NCBI GenBank assembly: GCA_903915535.1
Contig: CAIWTJ010000162.1
Location: 1 to 45,007, forward strand
Origin: Enhydrobacter aerosaccus
GTDB taxonomy: Bacteria; Pseudomonadota; Alphaproteobacteria; Reyranellales; Reyranellaceae
DNA: 45,007 bases
Reading direction: 5' to 3'
Shown here: positions 26,325 through 34,630 of the stretch, in pieces
Layout of the letters: each line of letters starts with the position of its first letter
Numbering within the stretch: the stretch's first letter is position 1
Notes under the pieces: model-generated
Told to the model about the DNA's origin: nothing
What the model saw: the letters and a program-made list of their open reading frames with translations, nothing else
Databases searched by the model: none
Translations under genes and position numbers: made by a program

Positions 26325-27704
26325 ATGGCGGGACGTCGCCTCGGACGACGGGCCGTGCTGGCGGGCGCGGCGTCGCTCGCGCCGGCGATTGCCTTTGGCC
26401 AGCAACCCCAAGGTCAGCCCCCGCAGCGACGCGCCGATCCCGGCGGTCCGCCGATCGTGTTCGTTCACGGCAACGGCGATTCGGCGCCGCTCTGGATCAA
26501 CAATATCTGGCGCTTCGAGAGCAACGGTTTCAAGCGCAGCCTGCTGTTCGCCATCGACTTCGCCTATCCCAACGCGCGCTCCGACGATTCCAAACCGCAG
26601 GACAATCGCTCGTCGACCGAAGACGCGATGAAAGACCTCGCGGCCTACGTGGCGCAGGTCAAGAAAACGACACGGCAGGCCAAGGTGGCGCTGATTGCGT
26701 CCTCGCGCGGCGGCAACACGGTGCGCAACTACCTGAAGAACGGCGGCGGCGCTGCGTCGGTGAGCCACGCCATCCTGTGCGGCACACCCAACAAGGGCAT
26801 CGTCATCTCCGACACGATGCTGGTCGGCAGCGAGTTCAACGGTGCGGCACCCTTCCTCAAGGGCCTGAACGCCGGCGCCGACGACCTGATCCCCGGCGTG
26901 CAGATGATGGCGATCCGTTCCGACAAGAACGACAAGTACTCGCAGCCCGACGCGCGCTTCGTCGGCGCGCCCGGCAAGCCGACCGGCGTGAGCTACGACG
27001 CCTCGGAACTGCGCGGCGCCAAGAACGTGATCATCGACGGGCTCGATCATCGCGAGACCGCGTTCCACAAGCTGGCCTTCGCCGCTCAGTACGAGTTCAT
27101 CACCGGCAAGCCGCCGGCCACGCTGTTCATTGCCAACGAGCCGCTGCCGGTGCTGAACGGCCGCGTGACCGGCATCGCGTCCGACGGCGCCTATACCAAT
27201 CTTCCGGTGACCGGCGCGGAGGTCGAGATCTACGACGTCGATCCGCACACCGGCGAGCGCAAGAGCCCCAAGCCCGCGCACAAGAAGACGACCGGCGCAG
27301 ATGGCCTCTGGGGGCCGTTCATCGGCCACTCCGATGCGAGCTACGAATTCGTGCTCACCATGCAGGGCCAGCCGATCACGCACACCTATCGCTCGCCGTT
27401 CCTGCGCGGCTGCGACTTCGTCGACCTCCGGCCGCAACCGTTCGGCAAGGGCGACGATCAGGCGGGCGCCGTCGTGATCATGAGCCGCGCGCGCGGCTAT
27501 TTCGGCGTCGGCCGGGACAAGTTCTCGCTCGATGGCAAGGTGCCGCCCGGCATCAACGACGGCGTGCCGGGCGCCGCCAGCGGCAAGCTCGCCTTCGATG
27601 CCGCGCCCCGGACGGTGATGGCGGTGTTCAACACCGAGACCATCGCGGCCCGCACCTGGCCGGTGAAGGACAACCACATCGTCGTCGCGGAGTTTATGAA
27701 CTAG
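26325..27704 (+). CDS. Tat-exported lipase-like alpha/beta hydrolase
   Basis: A 459-residue protein. The signal GRRLGRRAVLAGAASLAPAIAFG carries a twin-arginine motif, predicting folded export. The hydrolase domain starts PPIVFVHGNGDSAPLWINNIW (oxyanion HG). The nucleophile elbow appears to be VALIASSRGGNTVRN, with Ser in A-S-S-R-G-G where GxSxG is usual. The late IDGLDHRETAFH could give the catalytic histidine. After residue 280 comes an Ig-like beta region (PLPVLNGRVTGIASDGAYTN, then PVTGAEVEIYDVD). I read it as a lipase class 2-type esterase, possibly a polymer depolymerase; substrate unknown. ATG 26325 has GGGAG 10 bases upstream; ATG 26304 is an alternative. It diverges from hemD. Confidence 0.78.
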   Translation: MAGRRLGRRAVLAGAASLAPAIAFGQQPQGQPPQRRADPGGPPIVFVHGNGDSAPLWINNIWRFESNGFKRSLLFAIDFAYPNARSDDSKPQDNRSSTEDAMKDLAAYVAQVKKTTRQAKVALIASSRGGNTVRNYLKNGGGAASVSHAILCGTPNKGIVISDTMLVGSEFNGAAPFLKGLNAGADDLIPGVQMMAIRSDKNDKYSQPDARFVGAPGKPTGVSYDASELRGAKNVIIDGLDHRETAFHKLAFAAQYEFITGKPPATLFIANEPLPVLNGRVTGIASDGAYTNLPVTGAEVEIYDVDPHTGERKSPKPAHKKTTGADGLWGPFIGHSDASYEFVLTMQGQPITHTYRSPFLRGCDFVDLRPQPFGKGDDQAGAVVIMSRARGYFGVGRDKFSLDGKVPPGINDGVPGAASGKLAFDAAPRTVMAVFNTETIAARTWPVKDNHIVVAEFMN

Positions 27705-27725
27705 GGCACTCGCGCAGCGAGTGCC
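27705..27725 (+). terminator. Hairpin after the lipase-like gene
   Basis: GGCACTCGC-GCA-GCGAGTGCC is a perfect nine-base stem immediately after the stop codon. A second GCCGGC...GCCGGC pairing follows. No T-run, so termination is plausible but not certain; the convergent gene ends at 27791. Confidence 0.55.
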
Positions 27726-27790
27726 TGGCCGGCGGCAGCGCCTTCAGAGGCGCGAGAGCCGGCACGGTGCAGAAAGTATACGAGCGCTGA

Positions 27791-28273
27791 TCACTTCTCG
27801 TACGTGTACTTGAAGTCGCAGTGGCTGGCGCCCTGCATGATGGTCTGCGACCGGTCGAGCTTCAGCTTCGGATCGTAGCCTTCGCAGAAGGCGCCGTCGC
27901 GATTGCACGACAGCAGCGCGCCGATCTCGCCCAGCCCCATCGCCTTGTAGGTCTCGGCGTAGCGGCACCTCACGACATTGAAGGCGAAGCTCGTGTCGGT
28001 CTTTTCCTTGACCTCGATCTCGAGCGCGCCGCCCTTGGTCCAGAGCGGCATCACGTCCTGGAACGCCTTGAGCGAGGGACCGCCAGGGGCCGCCGCCGCG
28101 AACTGCCGGGCCTGCTCGATGGCCGAGCGGCGCACCGATTCGGCGATGGTCTTCTTCGCGACCTCGACGCCATGGCTGGCCTTCAGGGTCTCGTAGACCT
28201 CCTTCAGGATCTCGGCCTCGATCGTCCTCTTCTCGAGCATCGAGAGGCCTTCGGGATGGGCGGACTGTGACAT
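27791..28273 (-). CDS. L-2-amino-thiazoline-4-carboxylic acid hydrolase family protein
   Basis: A 160-residue cytoplasmic protein. The pattern of an N-terminal helical region (RTIEAEILKEVYETLKASHG), then FNVVRCRYAETYKAMGLGEIGALLSCNRD, then a C-terminal FKYTYEK fits the ATC hydrolase family. That family opens the thiazoline ring of ATC to S- or N-carbamoyl-cysteine on the way to L-cysteine in the founding Pseudomonas enzymes. Many members are uncharacterised, so the reaction here is an inference from family. Conserved Cys and His residues (CRY, CNRD, SHCDF) are present. GAGGGAG lies upstream of ATG 28273; a GTG three codons earlier is also open. Confidence 0.75.
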   Translation of the reverse strand: MSQSAHPEGLSMLEKRTIEAEILKEVYETLKASHGVEVAKKTIAESVRRSAIEQARQFAAAAPGGPSLKAFQDVMPLWTKGGALEIEVKEKTDTSFAFNVVRCRYAETYKAMGLGEIGALLSCNRDGAFCEGYDPKLKLDRSQTIMQGASHCDFKYTYEK

Positions 28274-28310
28274 GGCGGACACTCCCTCGCAGATCGTGAA
28301 AGCCTACACC

Positions 28311-28340
28311 TTGACATCGGGGCGCCGCGATGAAATATCC
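28311..28340 (+). promoter_or_regulatory. Possible argC promoter
   Basis: TTGACA at 28311-28316 is a perfect -35 box, with an AT-rich AATATC-type sequence about 17 bases downstream (near 28334). It would serve the argC pair about 190 bases on. The -10 is weak, so this is tentative. Confidence 0.35.
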
Positions 28341-28435
28341 GCCCGCAATGACCCCGTTCGCCACCTTTCCGTCGCGACGCCGCCGCTTGCATAAGCGGTA
28401 TGAAGACGCGCGCGCCTAAAACCGCGCCGTTTCGT

Positions 28436-28462
28436 GAAGCCGCTGGAAAGATGAGCGGCTTC
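28436..28462 (+). promoter_or_regulatory. Hairpin in the argC leader
   Basis: GAAGCCGCT and AGCGGCTTC form a perfect nine-base stem with a nine-base loop, 66 bases before the argC start. A smaller hairpin CCGCTT-GCAT-AAGCGG lies near 28383-28398. No T-run follows. It could be a leader structure affecting expression; there is no sign of a leader peptide. Confidence 0.4.
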
Positions 28463-28527
28463 CCAATCCACCTTCTTCTCCAGTCGGCCCATCCCTCAAG
28501 GCCCTCAGTCCCAGAGAGAGAAGTAAA

Positions 28528-29490
28528 ATGACCAGCAGCAACAAGACCAAGATCTTCATCGACGGCCAGCACGGCACCACCGGCCTGCAGATCCTCGATC
28601 GCCTGAAGGACCGGCCCGACATCGAGCTGCTGGAGCTGCCGATGGCCGACCGCAAGGACCTGGGCAAGCGCGCCGAGATCGCCAAGGCGTCCGACATCAC
28701 CGTGCTCTGCCTGCCCGACGCCGCGGCCAAGGAACTGGTGGCGGCAATCGGCGATTCCGACACGGTCGTGATCGACGCCTCGACGGCGCATCGCGTGGCC
28801 GACGGCTGGACCTACGGCTTCCCCGAGATGGCCAAGGATCAGCGCCAGAAGCTGCTCGCCTCCAACCGCATCAGCAATCCGGGCTGCTATCCCACCGGCG
28901 CGATCTCGATCCTGCGGCCGCTGGTCGACGCCGGCATCGTGCGCAAGGACGCCACGCCCGCCGTGTTCGGCGTGTCGGGCTACACCGGCGGCGGCAAGGA
29001 CCTGATCGCGGTGCACGAGAAGCCGGACGTCGAGCCGTTCGGCCTTTACGGCCTCGGCCTCGCCCACAAGCACGTGCCGGAGATGAAGAAGTATTCCGGC
29101 CTCAGCCATGCGCCGCTGTTCGTGCCGTCGGTCGGTCACTATGCCCAGGGCATGCTGATCACCGTGCCGATCACGCGCGACATCACCACCCGGCAGGTGA
29201 CGGCCAAGGACGTCCACAGCGTGCTGGCGGACTACTACAAGGGCGAGCAGTTCGTGCCGGTGCGGCCGCTGGGCGACAAGGCATGGCTGGAACGCGACCA
29301 GTTCCTGCGCGCCGACCGTCTGACCAACACCAACACGATGGAGCTGGCGGTCTACGGCAACGACGCCGACGGCAACGTGGTGGCGATCGCCTCGCTCGAC
29401 AATCTCGGCAAGGGCGCGTCGGGCGCGGCGGTGCAGGTCATCAACCTCAAGACCGGCGTCGACGAAAAGACCGGCCTCGCGGTCGCCTAA
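28528..29490 (+). CDS. argC: N-acetyl-gamma-glutamyl-phosphate reductase, type 2
   Basis: A 320-residue enzyme of arginine synthesis that reduces N-acetylglutamyl-5-phosphate to the semialdehyde with NADPH. The N-terminal nucleotide fold is IFIDGQHGTTGLQIL, the catalytic Cys120 is in ISNPGCYPTGA, and VFGVSGYTGGGKDLI and GLAHKHVPEM follow. The short length and GQHGTTG motif identify the type 2 (shorter) ArgC class used by many alphaproteobacteria. GAGAGAG precedes the ATG. A second, different ArgC follows 97 bases downstream, so one may be redundant or specialised. This copy is the one I expect to serve arginine synthesis. Confidence 0.93.
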   Translation: MTSSNKTKIFIDGQHGTTGLQILDRLKDRPDIELLELPMADRKDLGKRAEIAKASDITVLCLPDAAAKELVAAIGDSDTVVIDASTAHRVADGWTYGFPEMAKDQRQKLLASNRISNPGCYPTGAISILRPLVDAGIVRKDATPAVFGVSGYTGGGKDLIAVHEKPDVEPFGLYGLGLAHKHVPEMKKYSGLSHAPLFVPSVGHYAQGMLITVPITRDITTRQVTAKDVHSVLADYYKGEQFVPVRPLGDKAWLERDQFLRADRLTNTNTMELAVYGNDADGNVVAIASLDNLGKGASGAAVQVINLKTGVDEKTGLAVA

Positions 29491-29587
29491 ACAGGCTGCT
29501 GAAAAACCCGGTCAGGGCGCGCCCGAGCTGCGCGGCTCGCGTGCCTCTGCGCGCGCTTCCCTCACTCCCGTATTCAGGACACTTCCC

Positions 29588-30565
29588 ATGAGCATTCGCG
29601 TCGGCATTGTCGGCATCAGCGGTTTTGGCGGCGGCGAGGCGCTGCGCCTGGTCGCGAGCCATCCGTCTTTCGAACTCGTCTACGCCGCGGGCGACGGCAG
29701 CGCCGGCAGCCGGTTGGTGGACCGCTTCCCCGGCGTTTCGCCCAAGCTGGCCGGGCTGGTCATCGAGAAATGGGAGCCCGCGGCCCTGCCGAAGCTCGAC
29801 GTTCTGTTCGCGTCGCTGCCCACGGGCGCCTCGGCCGAAGCGCTGGCGCGCGTTTCGAAGGATGTGAAGATCGTCGATATCGGCGGCGACCACCGCTACG
29901 TCGACGGTTGGGCGTACGGCCTGGCCGACGTCTGGCCCGCCGAGATCGTTGGCAAGACCCGCATCGCCAACCCCGGCTGCTTCCCCGCGGCGGCGCTGAC
30001 CGCGCTGGCGCCGCTGCTGGCCGGCAAGCTGATCGAGCCCGGCAACATCGTGATCGACGCCAAGACCGGTATCTCCGGTGCCGGCAGGGGCGGCGGCGAC
30101 AGCACGTTCGGCTACGCCGAGAGCAACGAGAACCTGGTGCCCTACGGCCTGCTCAAGCACACGCACATGCCCGAGATGGCAAAGACGATCGAGCGGCTGA
30201 GTGGCGGCAGCGCCGCCGGGATGGTGTTCACGCCGCACCTGGTGCCGATGACCCGCGGAATCCTCGCCACTATCTACTGCCGCGGCCGCGCCACCACCGG
30301 GCAGTGCCTGGAGGCGGCCCGGCGCTTCTACGACGGACGGGCGTTCGTGCGCGTCACCGACAGGCCGCCGCAGACCAAGTGGGCGACCGGCTCGAACCTC
30401 GCGTTTGTCAGCTATGCCGCCGATCCCGAGCGCAATCTGGTGATCGCGATGGGCGTGGTCGACAATCTCGGCAAGGGAGCGGCGGGGCAAGCGGTGCAGA
30501 ACGCGAACCTGATCTGCGGCTTGCCGGAAACCGCGGGGCTCGACGGCGCGCCGGTGTGGCCATGA
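29588..30565 (+). CDS. Second N-acetyl-gamma-glutamyl-phosphate reductase (type 1-like)
   Basis: A 325-residue enzyme of the same superfamily but only distantly like its upstream neighbour. Features are VGIVGISGFGGGEALRLVASHP (nucleotide fold), catalytic Cys131 in IANPGCFPAAA, DAKTGISGAGRGG, KHTHMPEM, FTPHLVPMTRGILATI, and the C-terminal VVDNLGKGAAGQAVQNANL. These are hallmarks of the long-type ArgC group, which also contains LysY-like enzymes acting on carrier-protein-bound substrates. All core residues are present, so it is probably active. Its start lies 97 bases after the type 2 gene, and its stop overlaps the GNAT gene start (ATGA). Having both types in tandem is unusual. Confidence 0.9.
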   Translation: MSIRVGIVGISGFGGGEALRLVASHPSFELVYAAGDGSAGSRLVDRFPGVSPKLAGLVIEKWEPAALPKLDVLFASLPTGASAEALARVSKDVKIVDIGGDHRYVDGWAYGLADVWPAEIVGKTRIANPGCFPAAALTALAPLLAGKLIEPGNIVIDAKTGISGAGRGGGDSTFGYAESNENLVPYGLLKHTHMPEMAKTIERLSGGSAAGMVFTPHLVPMTRGILATIYCRGRATTGQCLEAARRFYDGRAFVRVTDRPPQTKWATGSNLAFVSYAADPERNLVIAMGVVDNLGKGAAGQAVQNANLICGLPETAGLDGAPVWP

Positions 30566-31032
30566 CGTTCACCATGAGACAGGCAACGGTCGCCGACGCG
30601 GCCGCCGTCCTCGCGCTCACGCGCGAGGCCTATCAGAAGTGGGTCGCGGTCACCGGCCGCGAGCCGCTGCCGATGCGCGTCGACTATGCCGAGGCGCTGC
30701 TCAGGAACCGCATCGATCTTCTCTACGAGGGCGAGACGCTGGCGGCCCTCATCGAGACCCAGCTGGAGCCAGAACCGGCACCAGGGCATCTGCTGATCGT
30801 GAACGTGGCCGTCTCGCCCGCCTTCCAGAAGCGCGGGCTCGGCCGGCGCCTGATGGCGCATGCCGAGACGCTCGCGACCGAGGCCGGGCTCACCAAACTC
30901 CTGCTCTATACGAACAGCCTGATGACCGAGAATATCTCGCTCTACCAGAAGCTGGGTTATCTTATTGAACGCCAACAGCAATTTGGCACCAGCATCCAGG
31001 TCTACATGGGCAAGTCGACCTCAAAAAAATGA
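30562..31032 (+). CDS. GNAT-family N-acetyltransferase
   Basis: A 156-residue acetyltransferase. The acetyl-CoA loop is in VSPAFQKRGLGRRLMAHAE (residues 84-102, R/QxxGxG/A motif), preceded by the strand LLIVNVAV and followed by LLLYTNSLMTENISLYQKLGY, with the usual C-terminal tyrosine region. The acceptor substrate is unknown; the four-base overlap with the second argC suggests an amino-acid-type substrate or a shared role, but that is inference. The C-terminus is lysine-rich (KSTSKK). Downstream sequence becomes AT-richer before the regulator gene. Confidence 0.88.
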   Translation: MTFTMRQATVADAAAVLALTREAYQKWVAVTGREPLPMRVDYAEALLRNRIDLLYEGETLAALIETQLEPEPAPGHLLIVNVAVSPAFQKRGLGRRLMAHAETLATEAGLTKLLLYTNSLMTENISLYQKLGYLIERQQQFGTSIQVYMGKSTSKK

Positions 31033-31120
31033 GGGCGACGCCCAAGTCATTTTGTATTGGCTTTTAGACAATTTGCACTTAATAGCCCTGCAGGGGTGTG
31101 CGCTTGGCTAGGTGTGGTCC

Positions 31121-33730
31121 ATGTGTGCGCAACCTCTTCTCGAACGCGATCTCGATCTCGACCGTCTCACGGCGGCGCTGGAACAGGCGTCGGCGGGCCA
31201 CGGTCATATCGTCCTGGTGAGCGGCGAGGCCGGCATCGGCAAGACGACGTTCGTCGAGCATTTCGCGTCGACGATCGCCGGCAAGGCGTGCGTGGCCACG
31301 GGCCACTGCGATCCGTTGTCCACGCCGACGCCGCTCGGCCCGATGTACGACATCGCGCGGCAGACCAATGGCAAGCTGCTGACCTTGCTCGAAAGCAACG
31401 CGTCCCGGGCGGCGCTGTTCTCCGCCATGCTGGGGCTCGTCAACGCGTCCGAGCACGCGACCGTCGTGGTCATCGAGGACATTCACTGGGCCGACGAAGC
31501 CACGCTCGATCTCGTGAAGTATCTCGGCCGCCGGATCGCCTCCACGAAGGTATTGCTGGTGCTGACCTATCGCGATGACGAGGTCGCGGGCCAGCCGTCG
31601 CTGCGCGCGTTGCTGGGCGATCTCGCGGTCTCCAAGTCGACCTTGCGCATCGAACTGCCGCGCCTGTCGAAGGACGCGGTGCGCCTGCTGGTGGCCGGAC
31701 GCCCGGTCGACGCCTGTGCGCTGCATCGCCAGACATCGGGCAATCCCTTCTATGTGACGGAAGTCCTGTCGAGCGGCACGGCAGGCGTGCCGGCGACGGT
31801 GCGCGATGCCGTGCTCGCCCGCGCCGCGCGCCTCGGGCCGCGCTGCCGCGCCGTGCTCGATGCCGCCGCGGTCATCGGCAGTCGCATCGATCCCGCGATG
31901 CTGGAGCGCGTGTCGGGAAAGGCCGTCGACGGGCTGTCGGAATGCGTGAAGGTGGGCGTGCTCGAAGCCGATGGCGGCAGCATCGCGTTCCGCCACGAGC
32001 TCGCGCGCGAGGCGGTGCTGGGCGACATCGGTCCGGCGCGGCGGCGCGAGCTCAGCCGCCTCGCGCTCGACGCGATGCGGAGCGGCGGCCATCGGCGGTC
32101 CGACCTCGCGGTGCTGGTCCAGTACGCCGCGGGCGCGGGCGACAGCGCGGCGGTGGTCGAATACGGCGTGGCGGCGGCGCAGGCGGCGACGTCCGCCGGC
32201 GCCCATCGACAGGCGGCGGCGCATTATGCGCGCGTGCTCGAACATGCGGTCGACCGGCCGGATGAAGAACGCGCCGGCTATTGCGAGGCCTATGCCGAGG
32301 AGTGCGTGCTCATCGACGACCTGGCCGAGGCCGAGCGCGGCCGGCGGCTCGCGATCGGGCTGTGGCGGCAGGCCGGCAACCGGCTGAAGGAAGGCGAGAA
32401 CCTGGCCGAGCTGGCCTGGCCGCTGGTGCGCGGTGGCCGCAATGCGGCGGCCGAGCAGACCAGCCGGCAGGCCATCGCCGTGCTGGAAGCATTGCCGCCG
32501 TCGCGCCAGCTCGCCAACGCCTATCGCATCCAGGCGCATCTCACGATGCTCGACCGCGACATTCCCGCCGCGGTGCGCCTCGGCAACCAAGCGATACAGC
32601 TGGCCGAGCGCTTTGGCGACAAGCTCACGATCGCCGCCGCCGAGAATGTCATCGGCTCGGGGCTGCTGGTGAGCGGGCACGAGATGGGACGCGATCTCCT
32701 CCAGCACAGCATCGCGCTCGGCCGGGAACTCGGCCTCGACAGCGTCGTGGGCAACGGGCTGATGAACAGCGGCTCGTCCTACGGCGAGATCTATCGCCTC
32801 GCCGACGCCGAGCGCTATCTCGCCGAAGGCATCGCCTACACCGGCGAGCGCGATCTCGATTACGCCAATCACTACATGCACGCCTGGCTGGCGCAGATTC
32901 GCCTCTACCAGGGCCGCTGGACGGAGGCGGCGGAGATCGCGACCGCGCTGGTCGCCCGGCCGAGCGTGTCGGTCATCAGCCGCATCGTGGCGCTAGTGGC
33001 CCTGGGACGCGTGCGGGCCCGGCGCGGCGATGCCGACGCGGGCGTCGTGCTCGACGAGGCGCTGGCGCTTGCGACACAGACCGGCACCCTGCAACGCATC
33101 GCGCCGGTGCGCGCCGCGCGCGCCGAGGCCGCGTGGCTGGCCGGCGACAAGGCGCGCACGGCGGCGGAGGCGTCCGCGGCCTATCCGCTGGCCACGATGC
33201 ATTGCCATCGCTGGTTCACCGGCGAGCTGGCGCTGTGGCGACAGCTCGGCAGCGAGACGATCGAGGTGCCGACCTGGGCCGCGCCGCCGTTCGTGGCGCA
33301 GCTCGAAGGCGACTGGCGGCGGGCCGCGTCGGCATGGGAGACGCTGGGTTGCGTCTACGAGCAGGCGCGCGCGCTGGCCGAAGGCGATGCCGAGGCGCAG
33401 ATCGCCGCGCTCGAGATCTTCACGCGCCTGGGCGCCGCCCCGGCGGCGGCGGCCTTGCGCCAACGGCTGCGCGGTGCCGGCATGCGCAAGATCCCGCGCG
33501 GGCCGCGGGAGAGCACGCGGCAGAACGCGTTCGGCCTGACCACGCGCGAGCTGCAGATCCTCGACTGCCTCTCGACCGGCCTCACCAACAACGGCATCGG
33601 CGCCAAGCTGCATGTTTCTCCGAAGACCGTGGATCATCACGTGTCGTCGGTGCTGTCCAAGCTGGGCGCGGCCTCTCGCGGCGAGGCCGCGCGCATCGCC
33701 CGCGACGAGCAGCTGCTGGCGACGAAGTAG
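31121..33730 (+). CDS. Large LuxR-family ATPase regulator (LAL type)
   Basis: An 869-residue transcription activator. The N-terminal AAA-type ATPase has Walker A GEAGIGKT (residues 35-42) and Walker B VVVIEDIHWAD (about 110-120). A winged-helix region follows, then a long tetratricopeptide-like array (about 320-760). The C-terminal LuxR helix-turn-helix is LTTRELQILDCLSTGLTNNG followed by KLHVSPKTVDHHVSSVLSKL. Such proteins sense a ligand and activate transcription after ATP-dependent oligomerisation; the signal and targets are unknown. The frame is open from GTG 31112, but I chose ATG 31121. The intergenic sequence upstream (31033-31120) is AT-richer and probably contains the promoter. It may regulate the downstream GFA/exporter genes. 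Confidence 0.93.
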   Translation: MCAQPLLERDLDLDRLTAALEQASAGHGHIVLVSGEAGIGKTTFVEHFASTIAGKACVATGHCDPLSTPTPLGPMYDIARQTNGKLLTLLESNASRAALFSAMLGLVNASEHATVVVIEDIHWADEATLDLVKYLGRRIASTKVLLVLTYRDDEVAGQPSLRALLGDLAVSKSTLRIELPRLSKDAVRLLVAGRPVDACALHRQTSGNPFYVTEVLSSGTAGVPATVRDAVLARAARLGPRCRAVLDAAAVIGSRIDPAMLERVSGKAVDGLSECVKVGVLEADGGSIAFRHELAREAVLGDIGPARRRELSRLALDAMRSGGHRRSDLAVLVQYAAGAGDSAAVVEYGVAAAQAATSAGAHRQAAAHYARVLEHAVDRPDEERAGYCEAYAEECVLIDDLAEAERGRRLAIGLWRQAGNRLKEGENLAELAWPLVRGGRNAAAEQTSRQAIAVLEALPPSRQLANAYRIQAHLTMLDRDIPAAVRLGNQAIQLAERFGDKLTIAAAENVIGSGLLVSGHEMGRDLLQHSIALGRELGLDSVVGNGLMNSGSSYGEIYRLADAERYLAEGIAYTGERDLDYANHYMHAWLAQIRLYQGRWTEAAEIATALVARPSVSVISRIVALVALGRVRARRGDADAGVVLDEALALATQTGTLQRIAPVRAARAEAAWLAGDKARTAAEASAAYPLATMHCHRWFTGELALWRQLGSETIEVPTWAAPPFVAQLEGDWRRAASAWETLGCVYEQARALAEGDAEAQIAALEIFTRLGAAPAAAALRQRLRGAGMRKIPRGPRESTRQNAFGLTTRELQILDCLSTGLTNNGIGAKLHVSPKTVDHHVSSVLSKLGAASRGEAARIARDEQLLATK

Positions 33731-33756
33731 GGCCGCCAAGTAGGGAACGCAAAATG

Positions 33757-33807
33757 GGGAGGGTGAACCCTTAAATTGGGGAACACCCTCCGATGCGCGG
33801 TTCACCC
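33757..33807 (+). promoter_or_regulatory. Two overlapping, mutually exclusive hairpins
   Basis: GGAGGGTG (33759-33766) can pair with CACCCTCC (33784-33791), or GGGTGAACC (33761-33769) with GGTTCACCC (33799-33807). Both stems use the same left arm, so only one can form. They lie between the regulator stop (33730) and the GFA gene (33856). They may simply be a terminator, or an attenuator-like switch. Confidence 0.5.
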
Positions 33808-33855
33808 CTCGTGCATAGGTTCGCCTCGCTGCACTGCAGTAGGAAAGGTCGGATC

Positions 33856-34275
33856 ATGCACATTGGAAGTTGTTTCTGCGGCGCCGTAACCCTCGAAGTG
33901 ACGGGTGAACCCGAGGCGATGGGATATTGCCACTGCCAGTCCTGCCGCTCGTGGTCGGGCGGTCCGGTCAACGCCTTCAGCCTGTGGAAGCCCACGGCGG
34001 TGAAGGTGACGTCGGGCGAGCGCAACGTGGCCACGTTCAAGAAGACGCCGATGAGCGAGCGCAAGTACTGCTCGAAGTGCGGCGGTCATCTGATGACCAA
34101 CCATCCGCCGCTCGGCCTGGTCGACGTGTTCTCCGCGACGCTGCCCACGCTGCGCTTCGCGCCGGGCGTCCACGTCAACTACGCCGAGACCGTGCTGCCG
34201 ATGAAGGACGGCCTGCCCAAGCTCAAGGACTTCCCCAAGGAGTTCGGCGGCTCGGGCGAAGCCATCCCGGAGTAA
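33856..34275 (+). CDS. GFA/CENP-V-family zinc protein
   Basis: A 139-residue cytoplasmic protein of the glutathione-dependent formaldehyde-activating enzyme family. Zinc-binding cysteines are visible in GSCFCGAVTLEV (CxC), YCHCQSCRSWSG (CxCxxC) and KYCSKCGGHL (CxxC). The founding member was proposed to speed glutathione-formaldehyde adduct formation, but most family members have no proven activity. AGGAAAGG precedes ATG 33856, and two overlapping hairpins lie upstream. A second, clearly different family member is encoded at 38645-39016. Confidence 0.9.
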   Translation: MHIGSCFCGAVTLEVTGEPEAMGYCHCQSCRSWSGGPVNAFSLWKPTAVKVTSGERNVATFKKTPMSERKYCSKCGGHLMTNHPPLGLVDVFSATLPTLRFAPGVHVNYAETVLPMKDGLPKLKDFPKEFGGSGEAIPE

Positions 34276-34350
34276 CACGGCCTCTTCTCTAACCCTCTCT
34301 TCCGTGCGGGAGCTGCTGCCTCCCAATCCCAGACGCCCCGCACGGTCCCC

Positions 34351-34390
34351 ACCCTCTCCGCTCGTTCCAATAGCAACGGACGGAGAGGGT
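34351..34390 (+). terminator. Terminator-like hairpin after the GFA gene
   Basis: ACCCTCTCCG (34351-34360) and CGGAGAGGGT (34381-34390) form a perfect 10-base stem with a 20-base loop, followed by ACCCCCTTTT. This resembles a factor-independent terminator with a weak T-run. Confidence 0.6.
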
Positions 34391-34412
34391 ACCCCCTTTT
34401 CGGAGACCCAAG

Positions 34413-34583
34413 ATGATCCACGATTCCACCCAGGTGGTAGCGGCGGCCCGTCATGCGCGCGCCAAAGCAATCGGCCATGGGATCAGCCAATGCCTTGCCG
34501 CGCTCTGCTCCGGTCTGATGGCGGCGCTGCGCACGCGGCCCCTGTTCCACGAGGAGCGGTGTCCGCCCCCACGGCGCCGGTGA
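34413..34583 (+). CDS. Possible 56-residue basic protein
   Basis: From ATG 34413 a frame encodes MIHDSTQVVAAARHARAKAI followed by a helix-forming GHGISQCLAALCSGLMAALRTRPLF and an Arg/Pro end. GGAGA lies seven bases upstream, at a good distance. The style (short polar start, RARAxxxx helix, basic tail) is like small alphaproteobacterial proteins of the DUF1127-like kind, though I cannot assign it. It occupies the otherwise empty gap before the TauE gene, following a terminator hairpin. It may be a chance open frame. Confidence 0.42.
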   Translation: MIHDSTQVVAAARHARAKAIGHGISQCLAALCSGLMAALRTRPLFHEERCPPPRRR

Positions 34584-34630
34584 CGGAGGTGACAGGATCG
34601 TCCGGCACTTTCCCCGCCTATCGCGCGGGC

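Noticed and set aside
28304..28492. Minus-strand 62-codon frame in the argC leader
   Set aside because: Arginine-rich, no ribosome site, and covers the region with leader hairpins and the likely promoter.
31079..32881. Minus-strand open frame of about 600 codons
   Set aside because: Antisense to the LAL regulator, whose Walker and HTH motifs are intact in the sense frame.
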